Positions 44,415-53,049 of a DNA stretch of 64,000 nucleotides are shown here, piece after piece (position 1 is the first letter of the stretch; every line of letters starts with the position of its first letter). The position numbers and the translations under genes are program-made. The notes beneath the pieces are model-generated. The model worked only from the letters and a program-made list of their open reading frames with translations. It was not told where the DNA came from and did no database searches. The stretch covers positions 5,079,001 to 5,143,000 of the forward strand of contig NZ_CP126889.1 in assembly GCF_030246845.1 (NCBI RefSeq). Direction: 5' to 3'. The DNA comes from Enhydrobacter sp. GTDB lineage: Bacteria > Pseudomonadota > Alphaproteobacteria > Reyranellales > Reyranellaceae.

Positions 44415-45572
44415 ATGAAGCTCATCACCACGACGGACGAGTTGGCGGCGTTCTGCAAGCCCCTGGCGGATGCCGAATTCGTCACCGTCGACACCGAGTT
44501 CATGCGCGAGCGCACCTACTGGCCCAGGCTTTGCCTGGCTCAGGTGGCGGGCCCGGAAGACGCTGCGGCGATCGACGCGCTGGCGGCCGACATCGACCTG
44601 TCGCCGCTGGACGAGCTGATGGCCAATCCGAGGGTGCTCAAGGTCTTCCACGCCGCGCGGCAGGATATAGAGATCTTCTATCTGCGCATGACCCGCGTGC
44701 CGCAGCCCCTGTTCGACACCCAGGTCGCCGCGATGGTCTGTGGTCACGGCGAGGCGGCGTCCTACGAATCGCTGGCGACCAAGCTCGCCAAGGCCCGTAT
44801 CGACAAATCGAGTCGCTTCACAGACTGGAGCCGTCGCCCGCTCAGCGAGCGACAGATCGCCTACGCCCTGTCCGACGTCACGCATCTCAGGGTGGTGTAC
44901 GAGAAGCTGCGCCGGCAACTCGAAAAGAACGGCCGCCTGCCCTGGATCGCCGAGGAGATGGCGGTGCTGAACGATCCGGCCACCTATCGCGCCGATCCCG
45001 ACCTCGCCTGGCGGCGGCTGAAGCCGCGCGGCGCCTCGCCGCGGCTTCTCGGCACCCTGAAGGAGGTCGCGGCCTGGCGCGAGCGCACCGCGCAGCGCAT
45101 CGACATCCCGCGCCAGCGCCTCCTGCGCGACGAGCAGCTTCTGGAGATCGCGAGCCACGCCCCGAAGTCGGTCGAGGAGCTGGCCATGACGCGCGGGCTC
45201 GGCCGCAACTTCGCCGAAGGCTGGCAGGGCCGCGAGGTCCTCGAAGCTGTCGACAAGGCCCGCCGGATGCCGGAATCCGAGTTGCCCTCGCGCGACAAGC
45301 CGCCCGAGCAGCTCCGCGCCCCCGGCGCCGTGGTCGATCTCCTGCGCACGCTGCTGAGGCTCAAGGCCGAGCAGGCCGGCGTCGCCGCCCGCCTCGTCGC
45401 GAGCGCCGACGAGCTCGACCGCCTGGCCGCAGGCAAGCGCGACGTGCATGCCCTCACGGGCTGGCGGCACGAGATCTTCGGCCGCGACGCCATCGATCTC
45501 GTCGAAGGCCGCCTCGCCCTCGCCCTCGAGGGCGAGCACGCGAAGCTCCTGCCGGTGGAGAAGTCGAAGTAG
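44415..45572 (+). CDS. rnd: Ribonuclease D
   Basis: 3'-5' exoribonuclease for tRNA and small RNA 3' ends. 385 residues. The DEDDy site is visible: FVTVDTEFMRERTYW (Asp, Glu), FHAARQDIEIF (Asp) and IAYALSDVTHLR (Tyr, Asp). One or two HRDC-type helical domains follow. The ATG at 44415 matches the family start; the extension to 44364 is not needed. It is convergent with ppx, 13 bp away. Confidence 0.95.
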   Translation: MKLITTTDELAAFCKPLADAEFVTVDTEFMRERTYWPRLCLAQVAGPEDAAAIDALAADIDLSPLDELMANPRVLKVFHAARQDIEIFYLRMTRVPQPLFDTQVAAMVCGHGEAASYESLATKLAKARIDKSSRFTDWSRRPLSERQIAYALSDVTHLRVVYEKLRRQLEKNGRLPWIAEEMAVLNDPATYRADPDLAWRRLKPRGASPRLLGTLKEVAAWRERTAQRIDIPRQRLLRDEQLLEIASHAPKSVEELAMTRGLGRNFAEGWQGREVLEAVDKARRMPESELPSRDKPPEQLRAPGAVVDLLRTLLRLKAEQAGVAARLVASADELDRLAAGKRDVHALTGWRHEIFGRDAIDLVEGRLALALEGEHAKLLPVEKSK

Positions 45573-45585
45573 GCGCGCGGCGCCC

Positions 45586-47091
45586 TCAGCCCGAGACGAT
45601 CGCCGACTTGAGGTTGAAGGCTTCGGCCGCGCTTTCGAGACGGCGCGCGGTGACCTCGCCCAGGCTGCGCTTGAGCTGCCAGGGCACGACGAGCCGCAGG
45701 TCGCGCTCGGTGCGGCGCAGCGCGATCTGCGGCAGGAGGCCGGGCGCGCCACCGGAGAGGTTATAGGCGAGCCTGAGGCAGGCGCCGAGCCGGCGGGCGA
45801 AGGATCGGCTCTTGCCGTCGGTCAGCCTGAGCGCCGTGTCGAGCATGGCCGACCTCGGATCGCTCTTGTAACGGTAGGTGAGCGTCATCGCGAGCACGGC
45901 GCGCTCGCGATGGCTCATGCCGGGCGCCGGCAGATGGAGCACGCGCACATAGGCCTGCTCGGCGCGATAGTCGGGATGGTCGTTCCAGGAGATGTCGCTG
46001 AGGTGGCAGGCGGCCGTGCGCAGGATGCGCTCGACGTCGCTTTCGCCTGCGAAGACCGGCGTGAGCCAGTCGAAGATCTCCATGGGCGAGAGGTCGAAGC
46101 GCCGCCAGCCGGCCCCCTGCTCCTCGGCGAAGGCGATCAGCGGATGGCGCGCCTGCTCCTCGGCGCCGAGGCGCGAATAGTAGAAGCCTTCGCGCAAACC
46201 GAAGGCCGAGAAGACCACGTTGCGCGGCTTGAGCGCGGCCAGCAGCCGGTCGAGCGCGAGGCAGGCGAGCGGCAGCGTGTCGACGCGACGGCGCGACACG
46301 CCCGGCATCTTCTCCAGCGACTTGGGGCTCTGCACCGCGATCAGCCGCGCGACGGCGCGCACATCGTCGGCCGGAACGTCGTAATGATGGATGATGTGCA
46401 GGGGATAGCCCGCCTGCTCCATGTGCAGCCGCGCGAAGGAGCGCCAGGCGCCGCCGACCGCGTAGAAGGTCTTGCCCGTCTCCTCGCGCAGCCAGCGGAC
46501 ATTGTCGATGGCGTCGACCACGATCTTCTTGGGATCCCCCTTGCCCGACGACATCAGCCGGAGCGGCCCGATGGGCAAGGTGCTCGAGGCGCCGATGCGG
46601 TTGCCGCCCAATGCCACCAGCTCGAGGCTGCCGCCGCCCAGATCGCCCATCACACCCGCCGCGTCGGGCATGCCGCAGATCACGCCGTAGCCGGAATAGC
46701 GCGCCTCGTCCTGGCCGCTCACGACATGGGCCTTGATCTCCGGCCGGCGCTCGATCTCGCCCATGAAGTCGGCGCCGTCGGCGGCGTCGCGCACCGCCGC
46801 GGTCGCCAGGAGATCGAGCGACGTCACCTTCATGTTCTGGGCGAGCGTCACGAAGCGGTCGATATTGGCGAGCGCAAGCTCGACACCGGCGGCGTTGAGC
46901 CGGCCCGTGGCGTCGAGCCCGCGCGCCAGCCCGCACAGCACCTTCTCGTTGAAGACCGGCAGCGGTGCCCGGCTGGCGCGCTCGTAGACGACCAGTCGGA
47001 TGGAATTGGAGCCGACGTCGATGATGGCGACGCGGCCCTCTCCGATGCCGCCGTCCCCGACCCGAGCGTGTGCGGTCTGTTGGCCGTCCAT
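45586..47091 (-). CDS. ppx: Exopolyphosphatase (Ppx/GppA family)
   Basis: Releases phosphate from polyphosphate and may also act on pppGpp. 501 residues with the ASKHA-fold motifs AIIDVGSNSIRLVVYE, KVLCGLARGLDATG, LATAAVRDAADG and VMGDLGGGSLELVALG. A helical C-terminal region follows (HPLIAFAEEQGAGWRRF onward). It lies 72 bp behind ppk in the same direction, so polyphosphate synthesis and breakdown are encoded together. Confidence 0.95.
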   Translation of the reverse strand: MDGQQTAHARVGDGGIGEGRVAIIDVGSNSIRLVVYERASRAPLPVFNEKVLCGLARGLDATGRLNAAGVELALANIDRFVTLAQNMKVTSLDLLATAAVRDAADGADFMGEIERRPEIKAHVVSGQDEARYSGYGVICGMPDAAGVMGDLGGGSLELVALGGNRIGASSTLPIGPLRLMSSGKGDPKKIVVDAIDNVRWLREETGKTFYAVGGAWRSFARLHMEQAGYPLHIIHHYDVPADDVRAVARLIAVQSPKSLEKMPGVSRRRVDTLPLACLALDRLLAALKPRNVVFSAFGLREGFYYSRLGAEEQARHPLIAFAEEQGAGWRRFDLSPMEIFDWLTPVFAGESDVERILRTAACHLSDISWNDHPDYRAEQAYVRVLHLPAPGMSHRERAVLAMTLTYRYKSDPRSAMLDTALRLTDGKSRSFARRLGACLRLAYNLSGGAPGLLPQIALRRTERDLRLVVPWQLKRSLGEVTARRLESAAEAFNLKSAIVSG

Positions 47092-47163
47092 GCGCGCTCC
47101 GTCTAGCCGAAACCGGGTGGATTTGCAGCGACAAATACGGCCGGCTAGACGCCGCTTGCAGGA

Positions 47164-49323
47164 TCAGGAACTGAGAACCAGCCGCGGCACGGCGCCGCTC
47201 AGCCGCATCGCGCTTCCCCGCCCGGAAAGCGAGGGATTCGTCATGAAATAGTGATGGGCGATGAAAGGTTCCTTGCCCGGCTGCGGGCGGACGTAGCTGC
47301 CGTCCGGCGTCATGAGCCAGCTCTGGCCGTCGTCCTTGAGATTGGCGACCATGATCTGATCGAGGACCTGCTCGTGGACGGTCGGGTTCTCGACCGGGCA
47401 CAGGAGCTCGACCCGCCGGTCGAGATTGCGCGGCATCCAATCGGCCGACGAGATGAACACCTTGGCCTGCGCCGACGGCAGCGCCACGCCGGCGCCAAAG
47501 CACACGATGCGCGCATGTTCCAGGAAACGGCCGATCATGCTCTTGACGCGGATGTTCTCGCTCAGGCCCGGCACGCCCGGCCTGAGGCAGCAGATGCCGC
47601 GAACCACGAGATCGATCTGCACCCCCGCCTGCGAGGCGGCGTAGAGCCGGTCGATCAGCCGCGGATCGACGAGGGAATTGAGCTTGGCCCAGATCGCCGC
47701 CGGCTTGCCGGCCGCCGCGTTGGCGATCTCGTCGTCGATCAGACCGTAGAGGGTGGACCGAAGGGTGACGGGCGCGAAGGCGATCTTCTCCATCTTCTCC
47801 GGCCGCGCGTAGCCGGTCATGAAGTTGAAGAGGCGCGCGGCGTCACGGCCCATCGCCGGATCGCAGGTGAAGAACGAAAGATCGGTATAGATGCGCGCCG
47901 TGATCGGATGGTAGTTGCCGGTGCCGAAATGCACGTAGGTGCGGATCGATTGCGCCTCGCGGCGCACCACCATCGACACCTTGGCGTGCGTCTTGAGGTC
48001 GATGAAGCCGTAGACCACCTGCACGCCGGCGCGCTCCAGGTCGCGCGCCCAGCGGATATTGGCCTCCTCGTCGAAGCGCGCCTTGAGCTCGACCAGGGCG
48101 GTGACGGTCTTGCCCGCCTCGGCCGCGGCGATCAGCTCCTTCACGATCGGCGAATCGGCGGAGGTACGGTAGAGCGTCTGCTTGATCGCCACCACCGCCG
48201 GATCGCGCGCCGCCTGGCGCAGGAACTGCACCACCACGTCGAAGCTCTCGTAGGGGTGATGGACCACGATGTCCTTGGCGCGGATGGCCGCGAAGCAATC
48301 GCCGCCGAAGTCGCGGATGCGCTCGGGGAAGCGGGCGATATAGGGCACGAACTTGAGATCGGGCCGGTCGTCGACGATCACCGCCTTGACGTCGCCGATA
48401 TTGAGCATGCGCTCGAGCTCGAAGATATGGACTGTGTGGCCCGCGATCTCGAGCTGGTCGAACAGGAAGCCCCGCAGCTCGGCCGGCATCGCCGCGTCGA
48501 GCGTGATCGAGATCAGGTCGCCGCGGCGCCGGCGCTTCAGCGCGCTCTCGTAGAGCAGGACCAGATCCTCCGACTCCTCGTTGATCTCGACGTCGCTGTC
48601 GCGGATCAGGCGGAAGAAGCCGCGCGCCATCACCTCGTAGCCGGGGAAAAGCCGCGGCAGGAAGATCGCGATCAGCTCCTCGAGCGGCAGGAAGCGGATC
48701 GCCGCGCCCGGCAGCCGCACGAAGCGGTCGACCTGCGACGGCAACGGCAGGAGTGCCATCAAGGGGCGCTTGTCGTCCTTGCGCTGCAGCTTCAGGAGGG
48801 CGGAGAATCCGCCGTTGGGAATGAAGGGGAACGGATGGGCGGGATCGATCGCGAGCGGCGTCAGGATCGGGAAGACCTGATCGATGAAGTACTGCTCGAG
48901 CCACACCCGCTCGCGCTCGACCAGCTCCGAGGCGTTGAGGACGGCGATGCCGGCGCCGCGCAGCTCGCCCTGCAGAGTGGCCCAGGCCTGCTGCTGCTCG
49001 GCCATCAGGATCGAGGCGCGCTCGCGGATGGCGGCGAGCTGCTCGGCCGGCGTGAGCCCGTCGTCGCTCAGCAATGTCGCCCGATTGGGCAGCATGTCGA
49101 CGAGACCCGCCACCCGCACCATGTAGAACTCGTCGAGGTTGTCGGCCGAGATCGAGAGGAAGCGCACGCGCTCCAGCAGCGGATGGCGCGGATTGCTGGC
49201 CTCCTCGAGGACGCGCGTGTTGAAGGCGAGCCACGACAGCTCGCGGTTGATGAAGCGCCGCGGGCTGTCCGCCGTGATGACGGAGATCTGCTCGTCGCGC
49301 GCGGAGGCGTTGAGGGCGTCCAT
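47164..49323 (-). CDS. ppk1: Polyphosphate kinase 1
   Basis: Polymerises ATP gamma-phosphate into polyphosphate. 719 residues. The N-terminal domain begins RRFINRELSWLAFNTRVLEEA. The catalytic domains show YVHFGTGNYHPITARIYTDL (autophosphorylated His region), RGICCLRPGVPGLSENIRV and the second His in IGRFLEHARIVCFG. The ATG at 49323 is the family start. It is the head of a ppk-ppx unit and divergent from a SixA-like phosphatase gene across 122 bp that holds a perfect palindrome. Confidence 0.97.
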   Translation of the reverse strand: MDALNASARDEQISVITADSPRRFINRELSWLAFNTRVLEEASNPRHPLLERVRFLSISADNLDEFYMVRVAGLVDMLPNRATLLSDDGLTPAEQLAAIRERASILMAEQQQAWATLQGELRGAGIAVLNASELVERERVWLEQYFIDQVFPILTPLAIDPAHPFPFIPNGGFSALLKLQRKDDKRPLMALLPLPSQVDRFVRLPGAAIRFLPLEELIAIFLPRLFPGYEVMARGFFRLIRDSDVEINEESEDLVLLYESALKRRRRGDLISITLDAAMPAELRGFLFDQLEIAGHTVHIFELERMLNIGDVKAVIVDDRPDLKFVPYIARFPERIRDFGGDCFAAIRAKDIVVHHPYESFDVVVQFLRQAARDPAVVAIKQTLYRTSADSPIVKELIAAAEAGKTVTALVELKARFDEEANIRWARDLERAGVQVVYGFIDLKTHAKVSMVVRREAQSIRTYVHFGTGNYHPITARIYTDLSFFTCDPAMGRDAARLFNFMTGYARPEKMEKIAFAPVTLRSTLYGLIDDEIANAAAGKPAAIWAKLNSLVDPRLIDRLYAASQAGVQIDLVVRGICCLRPGVPGLSENIRVKSMIGRFLEHARIVCFGAGVALPSAQAKVFISSADWMPRNLDRRVELLCPVENPTVHEQVLDQIMVANLKDDGQSWLMTPDGSYVRPQPGKEPFIAHHYFMTNPSLSGRGSAMRLSGAVPRLVLSS

Positions 49324-49383
49324 GGCTCGCCGGGGGCCGGTCCGTTGCTGTTTGCCTTATGCACAGAGACGGTAACGCCACCA

Positions 49384-49398
49384 CATGACGGTGTCATG
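49384..49398. promoter_or_regulatory. Palindrome between ppk and the phosphatase gene
   Basis: CATGAC-GGT-GTCATG is a perfect inverted repeat, 61 bp from the ppk start and 48 bp from the phosphatase start, a fair place for an operator. It is not a Pho box, because the 11-bp direct repeats are missing. Confidence 0.4.
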
Positions 49399-49445
49399 GC
49401 AATTAGCTAGTCTTTTGTTTCAAAAGGATTTTTCGAGACAATTCC

Positions 49446-49973
49446 GTGAAGACCCTGCTCCTCCTGCGCCATGCCAAGTCGGCTTGGGGCCATCCGGGAC
49501 TGGCCGATCATGACCGTCCGTTGAACGACCGGGGCGAGCGGGCGGCCGAGCTGATGGCCGGCCATATCGCGCGCAAATGTCCCCGGCCCGATCTCATTCT
49601 CTGCTCCACGGCGGTGCGGACGCGGCAGACGCTGGCGCCGCTGGTCCACCGGTTGGGTACGCCGGCCCCGCCGATTGCCTTGGAGAAAGGTCTCTATCTC
49701 GCCTCCGAGGCCGCCCTGCTGGCGCGGCTGCGGGCCCTGCCGGACGAGGTCGGCACGGTGCTGCTGATCGGCCACAACGAGGGGATCGGCCAGCTCGCGG
49801 AGGCCTTGGCCGGCCGAGGCCCGCCGCTTCTGCTCAAGGCGCTGTGGCAGAAGTTCCCGACCGGCGCCCTGGCGGTCCTCCACAGCCGCATCGAGCGCTG
49901 GTCCGATCTTTCCGCAGGAGCGACGGAGCTGATCGCCTTCGTGCGCCCGCGCGAGCTCGAAGGCGACGGTTAG
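49446..49973 (+). CDS. SixA-like histidine phosphatase
   Basis: 175 residues of the short histidine phosphatase superfamily. Catalytic His9 in LLLRHAKSAWG. Second-half His in VLLIGHNEGIGQL. SixA-type enzymes remove phosphate from phosphohistidine proteins; in alphaproteobacteria they have been linked to the nitrogen-type phosphotransferase system. The substrate here is unknown. The start is GTG at 49446. The stop overlaps that of a convergent SDR gene by 4 bp. Confidence 0.88.
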   Translation: MKTLLLLRHAKSAWGHPGLADHDRPLNDRGERAAELMAGHIARKCPRPDLILCSTAVRTRQTLAPLVHRLGTPAPPIALEKGLYLASEAALLARLRALPDEVGTVLLIGHNEGIGQLAEALAGRGPPLLLKALWQKFPTGALAVLHSRIERWSDLSAGATELIAFVRPRELEGDG

Positions 49974-50749
49974 TACGTGCCCGGGTACTGGCCGCCGTCC
50001 AGCAGCAGGTTCTGGCCGGTGATGTAGCCGGCATGGGCGCTGCAGAGAAATGCGCAGGCCGCGCCGAATTCGTCGGGCGTGCCGAAGCGCCCCGCCGGAT
50101 GGACCGCCTCGCCGGCCTTGTACTCGTCCTCGTAGCTCCTGCCGCTCTTCGCGGCGCGGGTCCGGTAGGTTCCGCGCAGCCGGTCGGTCGCGAACTGCCC
50201 GGGCAGCAGGCCGTTGATGGTGACGCCGTGCTTCACCGTGACCCGCGCCACGCCCGCCACGAAGCCGGTCAGGCCGGAGCGCGCGCCGTTGCTGAGACCC
50301 AGGATATCGATCGGCGCCTTCACCGAGCTCGAGGTGATGTTCACGATGCGCCCGAAGCGCCGCTTCATCATGCCGTCGACCGTCGCCTTGATGAACTCGA
50401 TCGGCGTCAGCATGTTGGCGTCGATCGCCTTGATCCAGTCGTCGCGCGTCCAGTCGCGGAAATCGCCGGGCGGCGGCCCGCCGGCGTTGTTGACCACGAT
50501 GTCCGGCTCGGGACAGGCCGCCAGCACCTGCTTGCGGCCGGCCTCGGTCGTGACGTCGACCGCGACCGGCGTCACCTTCACGCCGGTCTTCTTGCGGATC
50601 TCCTCGGCCGTCGCCTCGAGCTCGGTCTTGGTGCGGGCATTGATCACGAGGTCGACGCCCTCCTGCGCCAGCGCCATCGCGCAGCCCTTGCCCAGCCCCT
50701 TGCTCGCCGCGCAGACGATCGCCTTGCGGCCCCTGATTCCCATATCCAT
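49970..50749 (-). CDS. Short-chain dehydrogenase-like protein lacking the YxxxK catalytic pair
   Basis: 259 residues with the SDR fold. The cofactor loop is CAASKGLGKG in place of TGxxxGxG. VVNNAGGPPPG is a good NNAG motif, and Ser140-142 (NITSSSV) is present. The catalytic Tyr and Lys of YxxxK are Ser153 and Arg157 (GLSNGARSGLTGF). A known clade of beta-ketoacyl-reductase-like SDRs shares this loss, so this is not a sequencing error. Any reaction would have to be different, or the protein may only bind. The start is ATG at 50749; 50743 is an alternative. It reads in the same direction as the DUF2147 gene, 11 bp away. Confidence 0.87.
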   Translation of the reverse strand: MDMGIRGRKAIVCAASKGLGKGCAMALAQEGVDLVINARTKTELEATAEEIRKKTGVKVTPVAVDVTTEAGRKQVLAACPEPDIVVNNAGGPPPGDFRDWTRDDWIKAIDANMLTPIEFIKATVDGMMKRRFGRIVNITSSSVKAPIDILGLSNGARSGLTGFVAGVARVTVKHGVTINGLLPGQFATDRLRGTYRTRAAKSGRSYEDEYKAGEAVHPAGRFGTPDEFGAACAFLCSAHAGYITGQNLLLDGGQYPGTY

Positions 50750-50760
50750 CGCTTCACTCC

Positions 50761-51225
50761 CTATCGGTCGACTCGCGTCCATACCTGCGTCTCGCCGAAC
50801 ATGGGCGAGCCGACATAGCCGCGCAGGCGCAGCCTGCCATCCGGCTGCAGGTTGATGTTGGCGTTGTAGATCTTGCCGTTCTCTCCATTGTAGATCCGGC
50901 CGTCCTCGTAGGCATTGGGGTCCGAGGTCTTCCTGAATCCCCAGATCAGCGGCATGCCGATCACCTTGCGGCTGCGCAGCGCCGGGTCGGCATTGCGATA
51001 GTCGGTCGCCATGTCGGGCGCCACGACCTTGCCGTCCGGACCCTTGGGATCGATCAGCCCGACGATATAGCCGCAGATCGGCCCGCTCGCCGCGTCCGTG
51101 CATGGCGCGATACGTACCTTGGCGACGCCCGAGGCGGTGAGCCAGGTGCCCATGACCGAAGGTGCCTGCGCCGAGGCATTGACAGCCGCCGTGCAGAGCA
51201 CCGCCGCGAGTGCGACCCTTTTCAT
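50761..51225 (-). CDS. DUF2147 secreted protein
   Basis: 154 residues with a signal peptide (MKRVALAAVLCTAAVNASA). The mature part matches DUF2147: MGTWLTASGVAKVRIAPC, CGYIVGLIDPKG, RKVIGMPLIWGFRK and ENGKIYNANINLQPDGRLRLRG. DUF2147 proteins are periplasmic beta-barrels of unknown function, perhaps lipid-binding. The start overlaps the hdaA stop (ATGA). Confidence 0.88.
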   Translation of the reverse strand: MKRVALAAVLCTAAVNASAQAPSVMGTWLTASGVAKVRIAPCTDAASGPICGYIVGLIDPKGPDGKVVAPDMATDYRNADPALRSRKVIGMPLIWGFRKTSDPNAYEDGRIYNGENGKIYNANINLQPDGRLRLRGYVGSPMFGETQVWTRVDR

Positions 51226-51929
51226 GTCTTCCCCCCCTCTGCCGGCGGCCAGGCCGCCGACAATTCCGCAAGAACATCGGCGGCGAGCCGGCGATCGATC
51301 TCGCGGCTTTCGACCAGCGCCCGGCGATCCAGCGCCGCCACCACGTGCCTTGCGGCGTCGGCCGACCGCTCCATGTGCGAGACCAGATAGTGCACGACGC
51401 CCGGACCGGCATGCAATTGCCGGTCGGCGAGCTGCTTCAGGATGATCGAGCCCAGCAGGTCGTCGTCCGGCGGCGCCACCGCGACCGCAGGCGCCGCGCG
51501 CAGCCGCGACGCAAGGTCGGGCAGGGTGATCCGCCAGTGCGCCGGCGGATGCTCGGCGATCAGCAGCAGCGAGCCGCGTCGCTCGCGCATCAGGTTGTAG
51601 AGGTGGAACAGCGCGCGCTCGGGCGCCCGCTCGGCCCGCTCGATGACGAGGGTGCCGGACGCGTCCGCCAGGGCCGTCAGATCGGCCACCGTCTTGCCGT
51701 CGAGGTCCCTGCCTTCGATGATCGCGGCGCGCGCACGCGCGGCCCAGATGCGCCCCAGATGCGTCTTGCCGCAGCCGGCCGGCCCGCTCAGCGCCAGCGC
51801 CGGCGCGGGCCAGTCCGGCCAGCGATCGATCCAGGCGAGAGCTTCGCGGTTGCCGGCGGCGACCACGAAATCCTGGCGCGCGTAGGTCGGCGAGGGCAGC
51901 GTCAGATCGAAGGTGAGCTGGTTCGCCAT
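51222..51929 (-). CDS. hdaA: DnaA regulatory inactivator HdaA
   Basis: AAA+ protein that, with the sliding clamp, promotes DnaA-ATP hydrolysis after initiation. 235 residues. An N-terminal clamp-binding segment, QLTFDL at 4-9, precedes the P-loop GPAGCGKTHLGRIW. The Walker B region is degenerate (TLVIERAERAP). The C-terminal helices include LLGSIILKQLADRQLHAGPG. It follows the PerM gene by 15 bp, the order usual in Caulobacter-like genomes. Confidence 0.92.
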   Translation of the reverse strand: MANQLTFDLTLPSPTYARQDFVVAAGNREALAWIDRWPDWPAPALALSGPAGCGKTHLGRIWAARARAAIIEGRDLDGKTVADLTALADASGTLVIERAERAPERALFHLYNLMRERRGSLLLIAEHPPAHWRITLPDLASRLRAAPAVAVAPPDDDLLGSIILKQLADRQLHAGPGVVHYLVSHMERSADAARHVVAALDRRALVESREIDRRLAADVLAELSAAWPPAEGGKT

Positions 51930-51944
51930 GGCGATGTCACCGGG

Positions 51945-53027
51945 CTATTCGGGGTCGGCGCCGCGATAAAGGGCGCTCGCATGGTAGCGCTGCAGGAGGA
52001 AGCGCGCGATCACCCCGATGACGGCCGCGATCGGCACCGCCACCAGGACGCCGACGAAGCCGAACAGCGATCCGCCGGCGAGCAGGGCGAACATGATCCA
52101 GACCGGATGAAGGCCGACCCTGTCTCCGACCAGCTTGGGCGACAGCACGTTGCCCTCGAGCAAATGGCCGATCAGGAACACCGCCGCGACCTTGCCGACA
52201 GAGATCCAGTCCGGCGGAAACTGCGCCAGCGCCATGCCGATCGCCATCGTGGCTCCCACCAGCGTGCCGACAAAGGGAATGAAGGAGATCAGCCCCGCGA
52301 TCAGGCCGATGACGAAGCCGAACTGAAGACCCACCAGCGACATGCCGACGCCGTAGATCGTGCCGAGGCAGAGGCAGACGAGGGCCTGGCCGCGCACATA
52401 CCCGGCGACCGCGGCGTTGGACTCGCGGGCGAGCTTGCGCACCGTGTCGGCGTGGTCGAGCGGCAGCGCGTTGTCGATGGCGGCCAGCACCTTCGGCCAG
52501 TCGCGCAGCAGGTAGAAGGTCACGACGGGGGTCAGGAACAGCAGCGCCAGGAGGTTGATGACGGCGACGCCCCGCTGGGCCACGCGGCTGGCCACGTCGC
52601 CCAGGAGGGCGAGCGCCTGTCCCGCCCACTTCGAGGCCTCGTTCTGGATGTCGAGCAGGCTCAGCGGCTCAAGGCCGAGCTTGGAGCGCAGCGGCTCGAT
52701 CATCGGCTGCAGCCGCGTCGCGGCATTGACGATGTATTCCGGCGCCTTGCCCACCAACGCCTCGACCTGGCCGAACACCGGCGGCACGATGGCGAAGGTC
52801 GCGCCGATCATGATCAGCGCGGCCAGAATCGTCACCGCCGTCGTGGCCAGGGTGCGCGACAAGCCGTACCGCTGCAGGCGGGCCACCACCGGATCGAAGA
52901 AATAGGCGACCACGGCGCCGACCACGAACGGCAGCAGGATGTCGTTCAGCAGCCACAGCGCCAGCACGACCAGCGCCGCGCCAGCCGCCCAGAAGCGCCA
53001 GCGGCCGTTGGCAGCCGTCCGGCTCAT
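51945..53027 (-). CDS. AI-2E/PerM family membrane transporter
   Basis: 360 residues with about seven or eight membrane segments. The family marks are PFVVGAVVAYFFDPVVARLQ at the start, LISFIPFVGTLVGA in the middle and LEGNVLSPKLVGDRVGLHPVWIMFAL near the end. Members have been proposed as exporters or Na+/H+ antiporters; the substrate here is unknown. The ATG at 53027 is preferred; the longer frame runs into the DUF2066 gene. It is co-directional with DUF2066 (22-bp gap) and hdaA. Confidence 0.9.
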   Translation of the reverse strand: MSRTAANGRWRFWAAGAALVVLALWLLNDILLPFVVGAVVAYFFDPVVARLQRYGLSRTLATTAVTILAALIMIGATFAIVPPVFGQVEALVGKAPEYIVNAATRLQPMIEPLRSKLGLEPLSLLDIQNEASKWAGQALALLGDVASRVAQRGVAVINLLALLFLTPVVTFYLLRDWPKVLAAIDNALPLDHADTVRKLARESNAAVAGYVRGQALVCLCLGTIYGVGMSLVGLQFGFVIGLIAGLISFIPFVGTLVGATMAIGMALAQFPPDWISVGKVAAVFLIGHLLEGNVLSPKLVGDRVGLHPVWIMFALLAGGSLFGFVGVLVAVPIAAVIGVIARFLLQRYHASALYRGADPE

Positions 53028-53049
53028 CGCAAATGTCCGTGCACGTGGA

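Noticed and set aside
44289..45752. Upstream extension of aspS to a 1089-residue product
   Set aside because: The extension is antisense to rnd; family alignment starts at the ATG at 44288.
49380..49420. Pho box for ppk1
   Set aside because: GTGTCAT-like heptamers occur once on each strand as a palindrome, without the second direct repeat 11 bp away.
49446..49973. Phosphoglycerate mutase as identity of the small histidine phosphatase
   Set aside because: The protein is too short and lacks the mutase substrate loops; LLLRHAKSAWG and length fit SixA.
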